A stretch of 64,000 nt of DNA from Lineus longissimus (taxonomy: Eukaryota; Nemertea; Pilidiophora; Heteronemertea; Lineidae). The notes beneath the pieces are model-generated. The model ran no database searches, was not told the origin of the DNA, and saw only the letters and a list, made by a program, of their open reading frames with translations. The position numbers were made by a program, and so were the translations under genes. Below, piece by piece: positions 1 through 12,300 of this stretch. The stretch is from the NCBI RefSeq assembly GCF_910592395.1, contig NC_088317.1, positions 10,542,001 through 10,606,000 of the forward strand, written 5' to 3'. Numbering within the stretch: position 1 is the stretch's first letter; every line of letters begins with the position of its first letter.

Positions 1-93
1 CCCAAACGTCTGAGTCAGGTGATTGCTGTAAAAGGCAATGCTACCAAGTATTGGAGTATTACTGTATGTACACTTTTGACCCACTGGTTTTAA
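1..93 (+). pseudogene. Tc1-family transposase, C-terminal fragment cut by the left window edge
   Basis: Frame 1 is open from the first base to a TAA at 91-93. It contains the peptide KGNATKYW just before the end, which resembles the extreme C-terminus of Sleeping-Beauty-type Tc1 transposases. The DNA that follows (64-284) has the matching non-coding right end with two direct repeats, so this is the tail of a transposase gene whose body lies left of the window. The frame runs about 14 codons past the usual TKY end, which suggests loss of the original stop. Whether the rest is intact cannot be judged. The gene would encode a DDE recombinase acting on its own termini. Confidence 0.7.
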
Positions 94-284
94 TAGAGAT
101 ATCAAACTATGTCCAATAATTCTGAAATAAAGAAACAGAAATAAACGAATGCAGTAAGAAAATAAAGTAGACCTCTGAGGTATATCATCACATCAAAATC
201 GTTTTTGGAAGTACAATGAAACCTTTTAAAAATTAGAGTTGAATGTTTTCGACCCAGGTGTATGTAAACTTCTGACCTCAACTG
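64..284 (+). mobile_element. Right inverted repeat of a Tc1 element with IR/DR structure
   Basis: The segment ends ...CTGACCTCAACTG followed by TA (285-286), the expected TA target duplication. The outer repeat (about 256-284) and an inner repeat (about 64-87, GTATGTACACTTTTGACCC) are two versions of the same sequence about 190 bp apart. This is the IR/DR layout in which transposase binds twice per end. Both resemble the binding repeats of Sleeping-Beauty-type elements from fish (established knowledge; similarity judged from memory). The left end is outside the window. Confidence 0.75.
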
Positions 285-404
285 TACCTGGTTTGGAGTC
301 AAGTCAAATGGAAATGTCAGTATGCTACTATTAGTTATAGCCAGTTTTAACATTTCATTCATCAGTTGGGTGCTCATTCCACCCAGTTGGTGTAACAGAC
401 TATA

Positions 405-841
405 GTCGTACTTCCACCTATCAAATCCCCATGTCTTTTGCGCTTACACCTATGAATTGCTGTGTCTAAATAGACCCGTGTGTCAAATCCCCGTGTCTAT
501 TAGCCCCATCGAGCTCGATGGGGCTAATCGGGGGCTAATTTAGACCCGTGTTCAACACAGGTTTTTTTATAAGTGGAATCTGAATAGCCCCGGCAATTGC
601 AAGTTCTAAGACCCGGCGACAGATGGCGCGGTGTAGTTCCCTCGGTATTGCGCATGCGAAATTCCCCTCCAACGGGAAAGAAACACAGGAGAGCTCCCTC
701 CCTACAGCGCACCTGTCGCCGGGGCTATTAACCATTATCTAACACCACTGATAGGTGTAAGTGCGCCCCGGGTTTTTTGACACACGGCGAAGACACAGGT
801 CTTGAAAAAACATGGGGTTTTATGATAGGTGGAACTACGAC
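405..841. mobile_element. TA-flanked fold-back MITE with nested palindromes
   Basis: Outer arms about 37 bp long face each other. The left arm starts GTCGTACTTCCACCTATCA and the right arm, read inverted, starts GTCGTAGTTCCACCTATCA. TA lies directly outside both ends (403-404 and 842-843). Inside are a 30-bp perfect palindrome at 499-528 and a second arm pair, TAGCCCCGGC near 582 against GCCGGGGCTA near 718. The two ORFs crossing it are products of the repeats, not genes. The TA flanks suggest Tc1/mariner-type mobilisation. Confidence 0.7.
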
Positions 842-1239
842 TAATGCAACAGGACAGCACAGTATTTTACTGTCAGACATCTTTATAAATTTCTCAACAT
901 GACCAACTGGCTCACTGTTGGATTTTTGGCAGAACAGTTATCATTTAAACACCCCAAAAAAAATTATCGATTTCCTCCTTTACCAAAAGATAGATAACAT
1001 TTTCTAAGTAACCTCAGCAATGAGATGACAGTTTTAGGATATCACTACAATCAAGAGTCGATTAATCCATACTCCTACAAAGATAGTTAATGTCCACAAT
1101 TTAAAAAAAATATCACAGAGATAGAATAAGATATTTGAATGTGGTTTTCAGCAGATTATGGTATATTTAGTTGGTCATATATCTGTTGTATTTTGATGCA
1201 CCTAATTCCACCCCTTCATTATGTAACAAACATTTCAAA

Positions 1240-2266
1240 TGAAATAGTCCAGGGACCATGTGCTCACCTCGGGTAATGTAATGCATGTCATTTGCAGCGG
1301 ATATGGGGAGAACAGTTTCTGGCTAGTTTCACCCGTTTTTATTCCATTGAATGATATTATTCTTCTCGGCTCAATGGCACAAAAGAAAATTACCAGTACC
1401 ATCTAAGTTTAGCATTTTGGTTATAAAGTTGACTGAATTTTAGGGTTATTGAAGAGTGTAAATGTCACATGGAAATTAGTTGACATCTGTTGAACTGTTT
1501 AGGAGTAAGAGGACTTCGTTGCATTTTTAAGATGGCGGCCCAGCGGCCATATTTGTCTTGGGATTTGACTGAAAATTCGGGATATTGATAGGAGTACATA
1601 GATACATAATCACATGAAGTTTGGTGGCAATCCGATCATTAGTTTCGGAGTATTAGGACTTTGTTTAAATTTCAAGATGGCCACCTGCCTGCCATGGATG
1701 GATTTGACTGAAAATCAAGGATGTTGTAGAGAGTACATAGATATACAATCACATGAAATTTTGTTGCAATCCGACTTTGTATAATTTTCAAGATTGCCGC
1801 CTGGCCATATTTGAAGTCCGAGCAGGACTAATTTTTTAAAATAGAGGGTCCCTAGATATATGTTCTCACAAGTTTAGACCCTTCCAGCACCAACAGAAAC
1901 GAAACGTGCCACCTATTGATGATTTAGTGAACTTTGACCTCTGTGACCTTGAAAAGTAGGCCAAATCAAAAACTCGTGTGATATGTCATTTGACCTTATT
2001 AGATACACCCACCATAAAAATTTCGTCACTCTACGTACAACCATTAGCTTAAAAAAAGGCAAAAACCAAGTTCCAAGGCGGCCGCCTGGAGGCCAGAAAG
2101 TAGGTCATATCGTGAAAAAGAAAAATGGGTCGGGGCATATTGCCCAAAGATACCATCACACCAAGTTTTAGCCATCTAGCCCTAGCGGTGACAAAATATG
2201 CTCCACTAACAGACGACGACGACGGACTCCATGGTATCGTATAAGCTCCCCAGAGGTGAGCTAAAA
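1240..2266. mobile_element. Family A hairpin-ended repeat, copy A1
   Basis: It begins with the palindromic terminus ATAGTCCAGGGACCATGTG, then GCTCACC. It ends with a (GAC)n stretch, GGTATCGTATAAGCTCCCC and GGTGAGCTAAAAA. The body has about 140-bp units with CAAGATGGCCACC-type motifs (1510-1830), then the family core containing TTTGACCTCTGTGACCTTG (about 1930). It interrupts the left arm of the surrounding inverted repeat, with no target duplication visible in the A-rich junction. Confidence 0.75.
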
Positions 2267-2419
2267 AGGTGCAAAAGTCACATTTTTTATTTCATGTGTC
2301 TTTTTTAAAAATTCAAATGAGCCCATGAACTGTGCTTTATGTCAATCATTTTTTGGCACTTGCAATTCCATAGAGTGTGTTCGATAGTCATGATCAATGC
2401 ACATTTTTGCTTATGAGTT

Positions 2420-2558
2420 TTATGTTATTTTTTTAATCTCTTCTGTAACCTTTGATGGAGACTCCCAATCCTTCATGTATGAGCCGAGTTGGCCAAAAAG
2501 ACCTTGACTGACTGCATTGCTGACGAAAAGAGGGATGTTCTCAAAGGTCACCAGCTGT
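2420..2558 (-). CDS. Terminal exon of an unidentified gene
   Basis: On the minus strand a good acceptor, TTGTTTTTTTCAG, precedes an open exon that encodes QLVTFENIPLFVSN and, near its end, SPSKVTEEIKKIT before TAA (2422-2420). The first base completes a codon begun in an upstream exon, so entry is at phase 2. The peptide looks like real protein but I do not recognise the family, and no partner exon was found between here and 6316. The phase does not fit exon 6773-6881 of the wdfy2-like gene, so it is not an alternative end of that gene. It sits inside inverted repeat arms and could be a transposon-captured fragment. Confidence 0.5.
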
Positions 2559-2857
2559 CTGAAAAAAACAATCACCTGTAGCGAGCTCAAACTAACCTTC
2601 AAAATGAAAAGATTCAGCAAGATTTTTCTAGTAATGAAAGCAAAAACCTTTGTTGCATCATAGTTCACCCATACATTGTGAAAAGGAACGAGAATAAAAA
2701 AATTAAAAAGTTACTTTTTGGACATTTTTTAAATTGTCTGTTACATAATAAAGAGACAGGATTATCTGGGTCCAAATACAACAGATGCATGACCTACTAG
2801 ATATACCATTCTCTGCTGAAAACCGCATTCAGTTATCTTTTTCTATCTCTGTGATAT

Positions 2858-4146
2858 AAATGAAATGGTCCAGGGACCATGTGCTCACCTGTTCGACTTT
2901 TCTACAGGAAATGGGACAAAGGGGTTGTTTTTTCAAAGGTACCGCATGCTTGTTCCACTTCTACAGGAAAGGGGTCAAAAGGGGTGTGTTTTTTCAAATT
3001 TTTCACCAGTATTGAGGGTGCAATCGCATATTTTCACTTTGCTGATTGGCCTCCTATTGGCGAAACCGTGAATCACATCATGCAATGGTTCGGTCTCTGA
3101 AGAGGGATTGCCCAGGAGAACATTTGTACCAAGTCTGACATATCTGGCTTAAGCAATTACAAACTGTGCCACTGTTATCTAACATCGGTGCCCCGTCAGA
3201 CGACCTTGACCTTGTGACCTTGGAAAGTAGGTTGAAAAAAATGCGGAGGATATATGATGTAACACTGCAAGAAGTACCTACCATATTTTTTTCTTCAAAT
3301 CTTTCACTTTCAGACCAGTAATAAGAGAGAAACCCCATATTTTCATTTATAACCTTCGGCCCTCTGATGCCCAAATTGTGAATCATGTGGGACCGCAATT
3401 TGGCCTCTGAGTAGCGATCACCCAGGGGTACATGTGTACCAAGTTAGAGTTCAATAGCTTCAGTGGTTACAAAACGTGCCACTGTTGTCTAATGGCAGTG
3501 CCCCTGGACGACCTTGACCTTGTGACCTTGAAAAGTAGGTAAAAAACCCGCGAAGGATATATGATGTAACACTGCAAGAATTACCTATCATATTTTTTTC
3601 CGATTTTTCGGACCAGTATCAGGCAAGTAATCGCATATTTTCACTTTTAACGTTTGACCTCCTATTGCCCAAACCGTGAATTGTATTATGCCAAGATTCG
3701 GTCTCTGAGTAGGGGTCACCCAGGGGTACATTTGTACCAAGTTTCAGATCTCTGGCTAAAGTGGTTACGAAACGTGCCACCACCAACTAACGGTGTTGCT
3801 GCCGACAAACTTTGACCTCTGTGACCTTCAAAAGTAGGTCAAATCAAAAACCCGGAGGATATGTGATGTCCCATTGGAAGAAGTACCTACCATATTTTTT
3901 TCAAATTTTTCGAACCGGTAATAAGGGAGAAAACACAATTTTTCCATTTTTGCCCTCTGGCCCCCTGGTGGCAAAACCATGCATCATATGAGGCCGCGAT
4001 TCGGCCTCTGAGTAGCGGTCACCTAGGGGTACATGTGTACCAAGTTAGAGTTCAAAAGCTTGAGCGGTTACAAAACGTGCCACCCATGTCTAACGACAAC
4101 GATGACAGACACTGCGTGATGGTAAAGGCTCACAGGTGAGCCAAAA
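2858..4146. mobile_element. Family A repeat, copy A2, with about 300-bp tandem core
   Basis: It starts with ATGGTCCAGGGACCATGTG (palindrome ATGGTCC/GGACCAT) and GCTCACC. It ends with GGCTCACAGGTGAGCC followed by an A run, a second short hairpin. The core has units of about 300 bp, each carrying GACCTTGTGACCTTG or GACCTCTGTGACCTTC, then AGGTCAAATCAAAAACCCG, CCTATTGCCCAAACCGTG and AACGTGCCAC. It splits the right arm of the surrounding inverted repeat at ATATAA / AAAAACCTGTGGAC, where the left arm has the uninterrupted equivalent. Confidence 0.8.
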
Positions 4147-4178
4147 AAACCTGTGGACATTTACTTTTTGGTAGGACT

Positions 4179-6300
4179 GTGCTATGGCAATGCTGAACAG
4201 GTGAAAAGGACAGGGGCTTCTACCAATATTGTTGTTTATTCAAATGAAAAAAGGTCGGGTTTCAAAAATATCAAAAGCTCGTTCTCTTTCATCAAAGTTA
4301 CTCCGGGAAGATTTGACAGTATTCTGTAGGAGTGGAATGCTGTCCCATAGCTGGACCCACACCTAGTCTTCAGCATTCCCAATACTAGCATATACCCGTG
4401 GCGCGGGCTGTTCGAGGTATAAAAATCGGATTGTGCGGGTGTTGGTATGTTGTGGGTTTGGTGTAAATGGGGTGCTGGTTTGTGAGTAACACATTTTTCA
4501 CGAGTGTAATACTTCTTGAAAACGGAACTATGTAACCATGTACATGATGTACAGGCGTCCACAATGTGAAACCAATTCTCGGAAAACCAAGATGGTGCAG
4601 ACTGGTGATGTACTCGATATCAGCCAGCGATTAGCGCCAGAATGGTTTAAGTTACCGGTGTGTGCGTAAATCTTTTCTCCCATTGGAAACATTCCACTGT
4701 TTTTCTGTGTAAAATGTCTCCAGTGTTGTTGTTGTTGCTAACAGTAAACTATGATGCGGCCTTAATGGAATCCCCTACTTACTTATACTTCTAACAACAA
4801 CAACAAACAACTACTGCAACTACCAACTACTGTACATGATGTGATCATGAAAACTGGACTACAAAATGCATGATATTGTCGCAATGACTTTATTCAAAGT
4901 ACTCAAACATACCTATTAACCTCCCTTGTGTAAAACTACATCATGTCAGTTGATAATGGATGACAGTAGAGGTAAAACCAGGCTTATTAAGGTGTTCAAC
5001 GCTAAGTGCAACTCGTCAATTATAGTAGTGATGTGTTCTTGTTAAGTCATCGTGAGAACCGCTTTAAAGGTAGTCTTTGAAGGAGACAATTTTTTTGTTA
5101 CTTTTGAAACAAGCCCTTTTTTCATGGCGTAACAAGAGGTATGACACTGTCTTTTTCACAAGAATTGCTGTGGATATTTTTGAAAATATGACTAATGACC
5201 AAGGGGATTGATTGTATTGATAGATGGATGAAAAAAAAGACGAATACCATCAAACAGAAACTTAGCTCCGTTTTACTTCACAGGTGAGCTAAAAAAATTT
5301 TAAAATGTCATGGCGTATCATCATCAGGATTTTTTTACAAAATTGTACTGTATTATAGATAAGACTGGCCTCCATTCAGAAGAGATTTGTTGATGATATT
5401 GACCATTTTGTCCAAAAGGGTTATTTACAATTACAGAATGGATACTATATCTTAACCCCTAGAACCTGGAGGGGCCGGTTTCTGTGCTGCTGACAAGAGG
5501 CACATATATCCGAGCGGCCAGTTTTGGTACCAAATGGTTAGGCCCATTACTATCAGCTACTGAACGAGTATTAGTTCTGCCACCTACCACAGGATGTCTC
5601 TCCCATCGCTCAGCATGTTACGGACGCCAGTCAAGCAGACAAATCTTTTCAAAGGGCAGCCCAGCAGGGTGCCTAGGGCTGGGAAAGAGCCGATTTCGGT
5701 AAAAATGTCAAGAAAGTGACCACCACTCGCATTTTCGCCTCCGTTTTAAAGAAATGGGGGGCGTCTTCTTTCATTCAGAACTCTTTTTTAATAGATAGAG
5801 GAAAGCTAGAGGATCATCACAAACTTTACTTGGAAGGTTTTTCTCCTCTAGTTTTTATTCTAGATTCTTTTCAAATACCCTCTCAATACCCCAGGAACCT
5901 AAGGTACGGAGGTGGGTACCTCTGGGGAACCCAGGGTTCTAAGGTCTAAAATTGACTAAAATCTTTACTCTCAATGCAGTCAATACCAGAACGACAATGA
6001 TAATTCTTAAAATCAACTCCCTAAATGCCTTTGTGAAATTTGCACCAACTGATATCTCGCTCACAAAGTGTCCACCCAAAAGACTGAAAAATCAACAATA
6101 TGTCAACTAAGGCTTTGTTTGAAGAAGTGTTTTAACAATAATTTTTTTATCATATTGGTTTAGAAGTCATGAATTGTCATCTTCATATCAACAGAGGTGA
6201 CAGTTGAAGCACAGATTGTGGTTTAAATCACAGTGACACAGGGTGTAACCCCTTGGACATCGGAAAGCGTGAGATGCGGTCCTTGAAGAACAGAACAATC
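4179..6300. other. No gene recognised; one solo family A end
   Basis: This stretch is non-coding as far as can be seen. The only identifiable piece is a family A right terminus at about 5260-5292, ending CACAGGTGAGCTAAAAAA. A (GTT)n tract near 4724 faces an (AAC)n tract near 4795 and could pair with it. Short ORFs at 5484-5702 and 5716-5949 have no recognisable motifs or splice context. Confidence 0.5.
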
Positions 6301-6315
6301 CAATCGACGAAGTGT

Positions 6316-6345
6316 TTAGTGTAAGACACTGCTGATATCCCACAA
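6316..6345 (-). CDS. wdfy2: wdfy2-like last coding exon
   Basis: The acceptor TTTTTTCTCCTTGCAG precedes 30 nt encoding LWDISSVLH and TAA. It completes the last WD blade (family members end ...KLWDMTPV). The exon starts at phase 0, matching the AAG| end of the previous exon. No AATAAA polyadenylation signal was seen close downstream on the minus strand. Confidence 0.88.
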   Translation of the reverse strand: MWDISSVLH

Positions 6346-9300
6346 CTGCAAGGAGAAAAAATCACATCCCAATTATCCAATAACGCACATACCAAGTAAA
6401 CAGACTGCCATAATACATGTGCAGAAATGCACTCTGAGACATAAGGGTTCGGTTGTTAGAAAGCATGTTAGCTCATAACAAAATGTCGACATGTTGTTAT
6501 ATGTGCATTGAGGTACATAAAACAACATGTCGAAAACATACTTTCCACATGTCAACAAGGTGTTATGAAAAAACATGCTTTCAAACAACCGGGCCTTGAA
6601 GTTGGCAGGGTCTCCTAACTATACTGAATGAGGATAAAGCAAAGAATGTAGATGCAAAGCTCTTTTTGTGTTGAAGGAAAAGTCATTGTCAACATAGGAC
6701 TTGTTACCTATTGTAGTGACTGATGTGATAGGGAGAGGAGATATTCAGCCACACTGGATGATGCAAACTCACCTTCATCACCCTGTCCTTACCAACAGTG
6801 AGGAGAATCTTGCGGAACTCATCAAGATGCATGTACGTCACACTGTGTCGACTGTCATGGAATGTTGCCAGGGGAACACGGCTGAAAGAGTGAGACACCA
6901 GTCAGACTCGATACAAATAAAAAGAAAAAGACTCCTGTGGCAAAAGATTTGATGAAAATGGCCCCATATTCTTTCTTCGGTTGGAATCATTGAAATGATA
7001 GATGGGAGGGTGATACAGTCATCTGAATGTAATAAATATATGAGCATTTTTATTTTTGCATTTTAAGATATTTTCTGAAAAAATACAATTTCAGAAATTT
7101 AATTTTGGCTAATTCTGAATCTTTCGATCTTCCAATTAAATAATATTTTCAACGCAGATTTTATTTCCAAAAATGTCTGTTAGTCGCGAAATCCGCAAAA
7201 ATAAAATGCCCGCGAAGAATTCGTGCCATCGTGCCAAATGTGTTGTGACTTGACATCAGTGATCACTACATCACCATGGCAACCTCTCCTCTAAGCTCAG
7301 ACTTTCAATGTCCCTCAATAGGTCATGTCATGATGTCACGGTGGTCAGAGAATTTTCAATCAGAAATATCTAAACATGCTTAATGGCACATAACATTTGT
7401 CGATGGTTTTTTGCATACAGTATTCTATCTATCTATGTATCACATTTATATAGCGCCCTTATCAGTCCTATATTGGGCCGTTCAAAGGCGCTTAACAAAA
7501 ACAGAGTCTCTATAAGAAGTATATAGTCTTTGACAACAATAAACAATTCTAATGTTCGTAATGTTGTTGAAAAAGGTGGGTCTTCAGGAGTGTCTTAAAA
7601 GTTGTGATGGAGTCCGCATTTCGAATATTACTAGGGAGGTCATTCCAGAGTGCTGCTGCGGCACACTGGAATGTACGCTCGCCAAATCTAGTCTTTGTGC
7701 GCGGGAGCACAAAAAGCACAAAACCACCCTCATAGGGTTTTCCGAGCTGGTCATACCTAGGGGGTGTTACATTCATATTGCAAGACGAACAAGGAAAAAT
7801 TTGTCGAATTTGTTCTTCAAAAATGATAATGTGGGATATAAAAAAAAAGCATTTTTCAAAATTTTGTTTTCTTCTCTTATGTTTATTTTTGGTCTGATTT
7901 GGAAAATTCCCAGTTCGACAGAGAGCTGAGTTATTATACTTATAGACCTTTTTTTTTGCTGTCGACTCAAATATTCCACCAGAAGCAAAAGAAGGAAATC
8001 TGTCTAAAAACTGAGATTTCACATCGCTGTAAGTGTTGTGCGATGACTTACTCCTCATCCAAAACTAATTTGCTACACTCCTCACACACTCTCACGTCAA
8101 ACTCGTAGCCCATGACTGGTATCGATGTGCGGTTCTGGCTGCATTTGTTACACACCGCTTTACCACACTTTCTGCAATGATGCTGAAATCAACAATAGTC
8201 AATACATAAAGCTTTCAAAAACATTAATGAAAAGGCCTGGGCCATTGTGCCCACCTGTCAACATGGAAGGGAGAACCTGAAGGAGAACTTGGTAGGGGAT
8301 GCATTTGGCTACCTTCATACCACATATTATCCACATCAGAGCTCTAGTTTTGACAAAAAATAGACTTAATGATTTTTAAAACTTTGCCCCCTGGTACCAC
8401 CCTTGTAATCGAATCCAGACTGTAGTTGGTCGTTTGGGTAGGACTTGCCTAGAGGTATCGTTGTACAATTTTTAATAGAAAGATCTGGTCACTATGTCAT
8501 GTATCCTAACTAGATGTACCTATGATAAATATTTGGAAATGATCCAGCCTTAAGTTCAGGAGAAATAGCACTTTTTGTTTCAGATTTTGGCCCCCTGGTC
8601 CATGAATCCATGAATCAAATCACATCAAAATTTAGTCTCTGAGGTCAAATTTGACCTAGGGGTACATATGTACAAGATTTCAAGTCAGTAACACCAGTGG
8701 TGATGAAACGTGCCGCTATTGCCTGACGGTGGTGCCGATAGTGAACGGTGGTGACCTCTGTGACCTTGTAAAGTATGTCAAATAAAAAACCCTGTTTATA
8801 TTTCAAGCACTCTTATGGGATGCACCAACAGTTAAAATTTCATCATTCCAGCTACCAGCGTTCATAAGATATAGCCAAAAATAGGTTTTCAAAGAGCACC
8901 ACCTATATGGCAGACAAGCAGTCAAATTGCACTAATTTTCATTTTGAAAGAAGGTCTTGCCTAGGGGTACCCACACACCAAGTATGAGCTTTTTAGGTCA
9001 AGTGGTTAAAAAACGTGCCATTCTTTTGTCACACGTGAAAGACAGATGAGGATAAGACAGTGAAATGCAGTACAACTACAACAATGCCTGGCAGTTTGGA
9101 CATCTAATGATTTTTTATTTTCATTTGAGTTGAGCCTTAGAATAATTTCAGATGGACTGTTTTAGCCGAGTTAGATTAAAAATACCGTGCTTAGGCCCAC
9201 ACGACACCCCTTGGCACGAGACGAAGTTGAGGTAGGTGATAAGTTGACAAGTGAGTAATGCTGATAACAATGCATTTGCAGATACATATTGAAGAAAATA

Positions 9301-12300
9301 TGCTGAAATGATGTGCAGTATTAAGCCATGCAAACATAGATTAAAGGACGGAAATATTGAAACCCTGAACCAGATCTAGGCCATTTTTGACAGCGAACAG
9401 CGCCTACTGATATGCTACACATTTATTGCATTATATGAAAAGAAAATCTTAAAGCAGTCTGAAATTGGAGCGTTTACGTCGTAAGTCAAGGTACCAATGA
9501 TGAACTTTCGAACTTTGACCTCTGTAACTTCGAAAATTGGGTAGAACGAAAAACTTGTGTGACATATGATGTATCTTGAGGAGATGCACCTAACATATTC
9601 CGTTGAGATGTGAGGGAGAAAATGTAACTTTTCTGTTTTCAGCAAATGCCCTCTGGTGGTGAAAGCGTGAATCAGATCAATATGATTTTCAATAGCCAAC
9701 AGGTCCTACTGATATGCTATACACTTACCAGATAAGAAAAAAAAATCTTGAGGTAGTCTCAAGTTATAGTGTTTTTCGTTAGTCAAAGGACCAATGATGA
9801 ACTTTTTAGCTTTGACCTCTGTGACATTGAAAATTGGGTCGAACAAAAAAACTTGTGTGATAGGTGATGTATCCTCTGCAGATATGCACCAACCATATAT
9901 ATTTTTGAGAACCATGGGTCACTGAATTACCTGTCTTGTTCCAATAGTTCTATCATCCCACATCTTCTTCAGATTCCAGAAGAATGGAGACCCACATTTC
10001 TGACAATGGTCGCCGTCCTTCCATTCTGGGGTCTATAAAACAAGAGAATATATGATGATAAAATTTTTTTTGTGAGGTTTTTCCAATGATATCATTCTGG
10101 ACATCAAATTTAATCATCCGCATTCCATATGGTGCAGCTCATATAATGGATATGAATAAAATGTTCACCCATTGAAGATTTTGGCGAGCCATATATTGAA
10201 ACTAGATATAATGCGATCGAGGAAAATCGCAATGTATGCCCCCGCTCCGTGGGCACCTGTGTCCACAGGCATGTCACTAGACTGGTTTTGAAGTTATGGG
10301 GTGTAAAGGAAAGACGGCAGCCTGGCAGCCATGTTGGATATTGTGTCAGGTCATACATCTATTGGAAAGCTCCCCTACACTAGGCCATTACACCACAGAA
10401 GTTTCAGGCTTGTCACTCACTCAGTTCTGGGGCAGAATGCGAAAAAACATGATGGCATCACGCAGCCATGTTCGATTTTGGATCGGGTCCACAATCGACA
10501 GAGAACCTCCCCTACACTAGGTCATCACACCACAGGAGTTTCAGGTCTGTCACTTTCCTGGTTCTTGAGTTATGGGTCGGAATGCCAAAAACCAAGTTGG
10601 TTGCCTGGCGGCCATCTTTGATTTTGGGTTATGTCCAAAATCAATAGGGAACCTCCTCTACCCTAGGACATCACACCACATAAGTTTCAGGTCTGTCACT
10701 CATTTGGTTCTTGAGTTATGGGGCGGAATGCAAAATGCAAGATGGCCTCCTGCTGGCCATATTGAATTTCGGAGTGCAACCAAAATGATAGGGAACCTCC
10801 CCAAATCCAACCTATTACACCATAGAATTAAGAGATCAATCGGGCCACCTGTTCTAGAGTTATAGTCCAGTGATCATACCACAGAAATATCAGCTCCCTC
10901 ACACAACTCCTTCTGGAGTTATAGGTCAGAATGCTAAAAATCCCAGATGCCAACTGACGGCAATCTTGGATTTCGAATTGCGCCTTAAATCATTAGGGAA
11001 CCTCCCCTATCATAAGCCATTACACCACAAAAGTTTGAAGTCTGTCAAATATGTGGTTCTTCAATTAGTTTGTCGGACCTCTAGTTCTTCAGTCAACGAT
11101 CAGATTACAAAAATCCCAGTTGGCGGCTGGCGGCAATATTGGATTTTGGATAGCGCCCAAAATCAGTAGGGAACCTCCCCCATCGTAGGCCATTACACCA
11201 CAAAAGTTTGAAGTCTGTCGGACATCTGGTTCTTCAATTAACGAGCGGAATGCAAAAATATAGGATGGCGGCTGGCGTTGATAGCTATGTTGGCGGAATT
11301 GAATAGCCAGGAATGACATGAAAGACAAGAGAATGGAACAAGTAGTATAGGCATGTACCAGAATGTAGGTTTGTGATAGATAGGGAGATGTGGACAGACT
11401 TTATGGAATCAAGCTTAGACAAATGGGGCTTAATTCATAAAGGGCGTTCAGCTTAAAACAGCATTTAACTACTGAATAGACAGATTCAGGCCCTTCATGT
11501 AAATCTTCACAGAATATGAATAGGCCCTGAAACTAATTAGGGAGAAGTTACACACGTCTAACCCTTAACCCTTTCGCTGTGGATGTATGCTTTTTTGCGA
11601 CCAAAAAAAATTTCCGATCTGTGCGGATGTGCGAAGAACTGCGACTTGGGAGAGACCTGAATCAGATGATGTCTTCAATAGAAAATTAGTACAGGAACTT
11701 GTCGCTAGGTGTCCTGCCATGTTGTTTACCGCGAGAACTTCCGATTTCTAGGTGAAAACTTCGGTGTTTTTATTCAAAGTTTAGGCGATATTTTGAGTCC
11801 AAAGTTTTGTAAACAAATTTAAATGCCTCAGTCACGTGTTCGACGAACTGCAGAATCAATAATTGATGAAATAGAAGACGAGTCTGATTAGTGATTATGA
11901 TTCTGAACATAATGCCGATGTACACAGCGTGCATGGGGATTGAAAGTGTGCATGATTCAGGGTCCGAGGGGGATAATAGTGATAGCCTGGGTCAAGATGA
12001 AAAATGTTGTTTTTTTCCTCGTTGATTAATACTAATTAGCGTTATTTAGTTAATTAACATAATTTCAGGTGATTAACAAATGCATAATTTGAAAGTCCAT
12101 GCTGTTCCCAACAACCTTTTTCAATAGTCCAAAGCTCTATCTCTTCTCCTTCAGGCTGTATATTGGCCTCAAGGTTACCTATGTTAAAATTGGCTTTTAC
12201 AGTATTTTGGGGGCAGCAAGGAATCAATTTTGAAATAATTTTGAGCGGCGCAGCGAAAGGGTTAAACACCCTTTATGAGAATTTGGCCCCTGGGGCGGAT

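Larger units (their letters stand above)
1066..4178. repeat. Inverted repeat flanking an exon, each arm split by a family A insertion
   Basis: The left arm runs about 1066-1240 and resumes after a family A element at about 2266-2300. The right arm runs about 2690-2857 and resumes after another family A element at about 4147-4178. Examples are CAGCAGATTATGGTATAT at 1150 against ATATACCATTCTCTGCTG near 2800, and ATCACAGAGATAG against CTATCTCTGTGAT. Once the family A elements are removed the arms are about 200 bp long and enclose about 390 bp that holds the 2420-2558 exon. It could be the long TIR pair of a DNA transposon or a local inverted duplication. Confidence 0.65.

Noticed and set aside
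5484-5949. Two consecutive ORFs of 72 and 77 codons
   Set aside because: No motif, no splice signals that join them, no repeat or gene similarity recognised.
7552-7929. 125-codon plus-strand ORF
   Set aside because: Antisense shadow of the LINE C-terminal frame and flanking DNA.
10296-11169. Run of four plus-strand ORFs
   Set aside because: Translations of the 142-bp minisatellite in successive frames.
12054-12269. 71-codon minus-strand ORF
   Set aside because: Lies in the non-coding half of a TTAA element and ends in its TIR.
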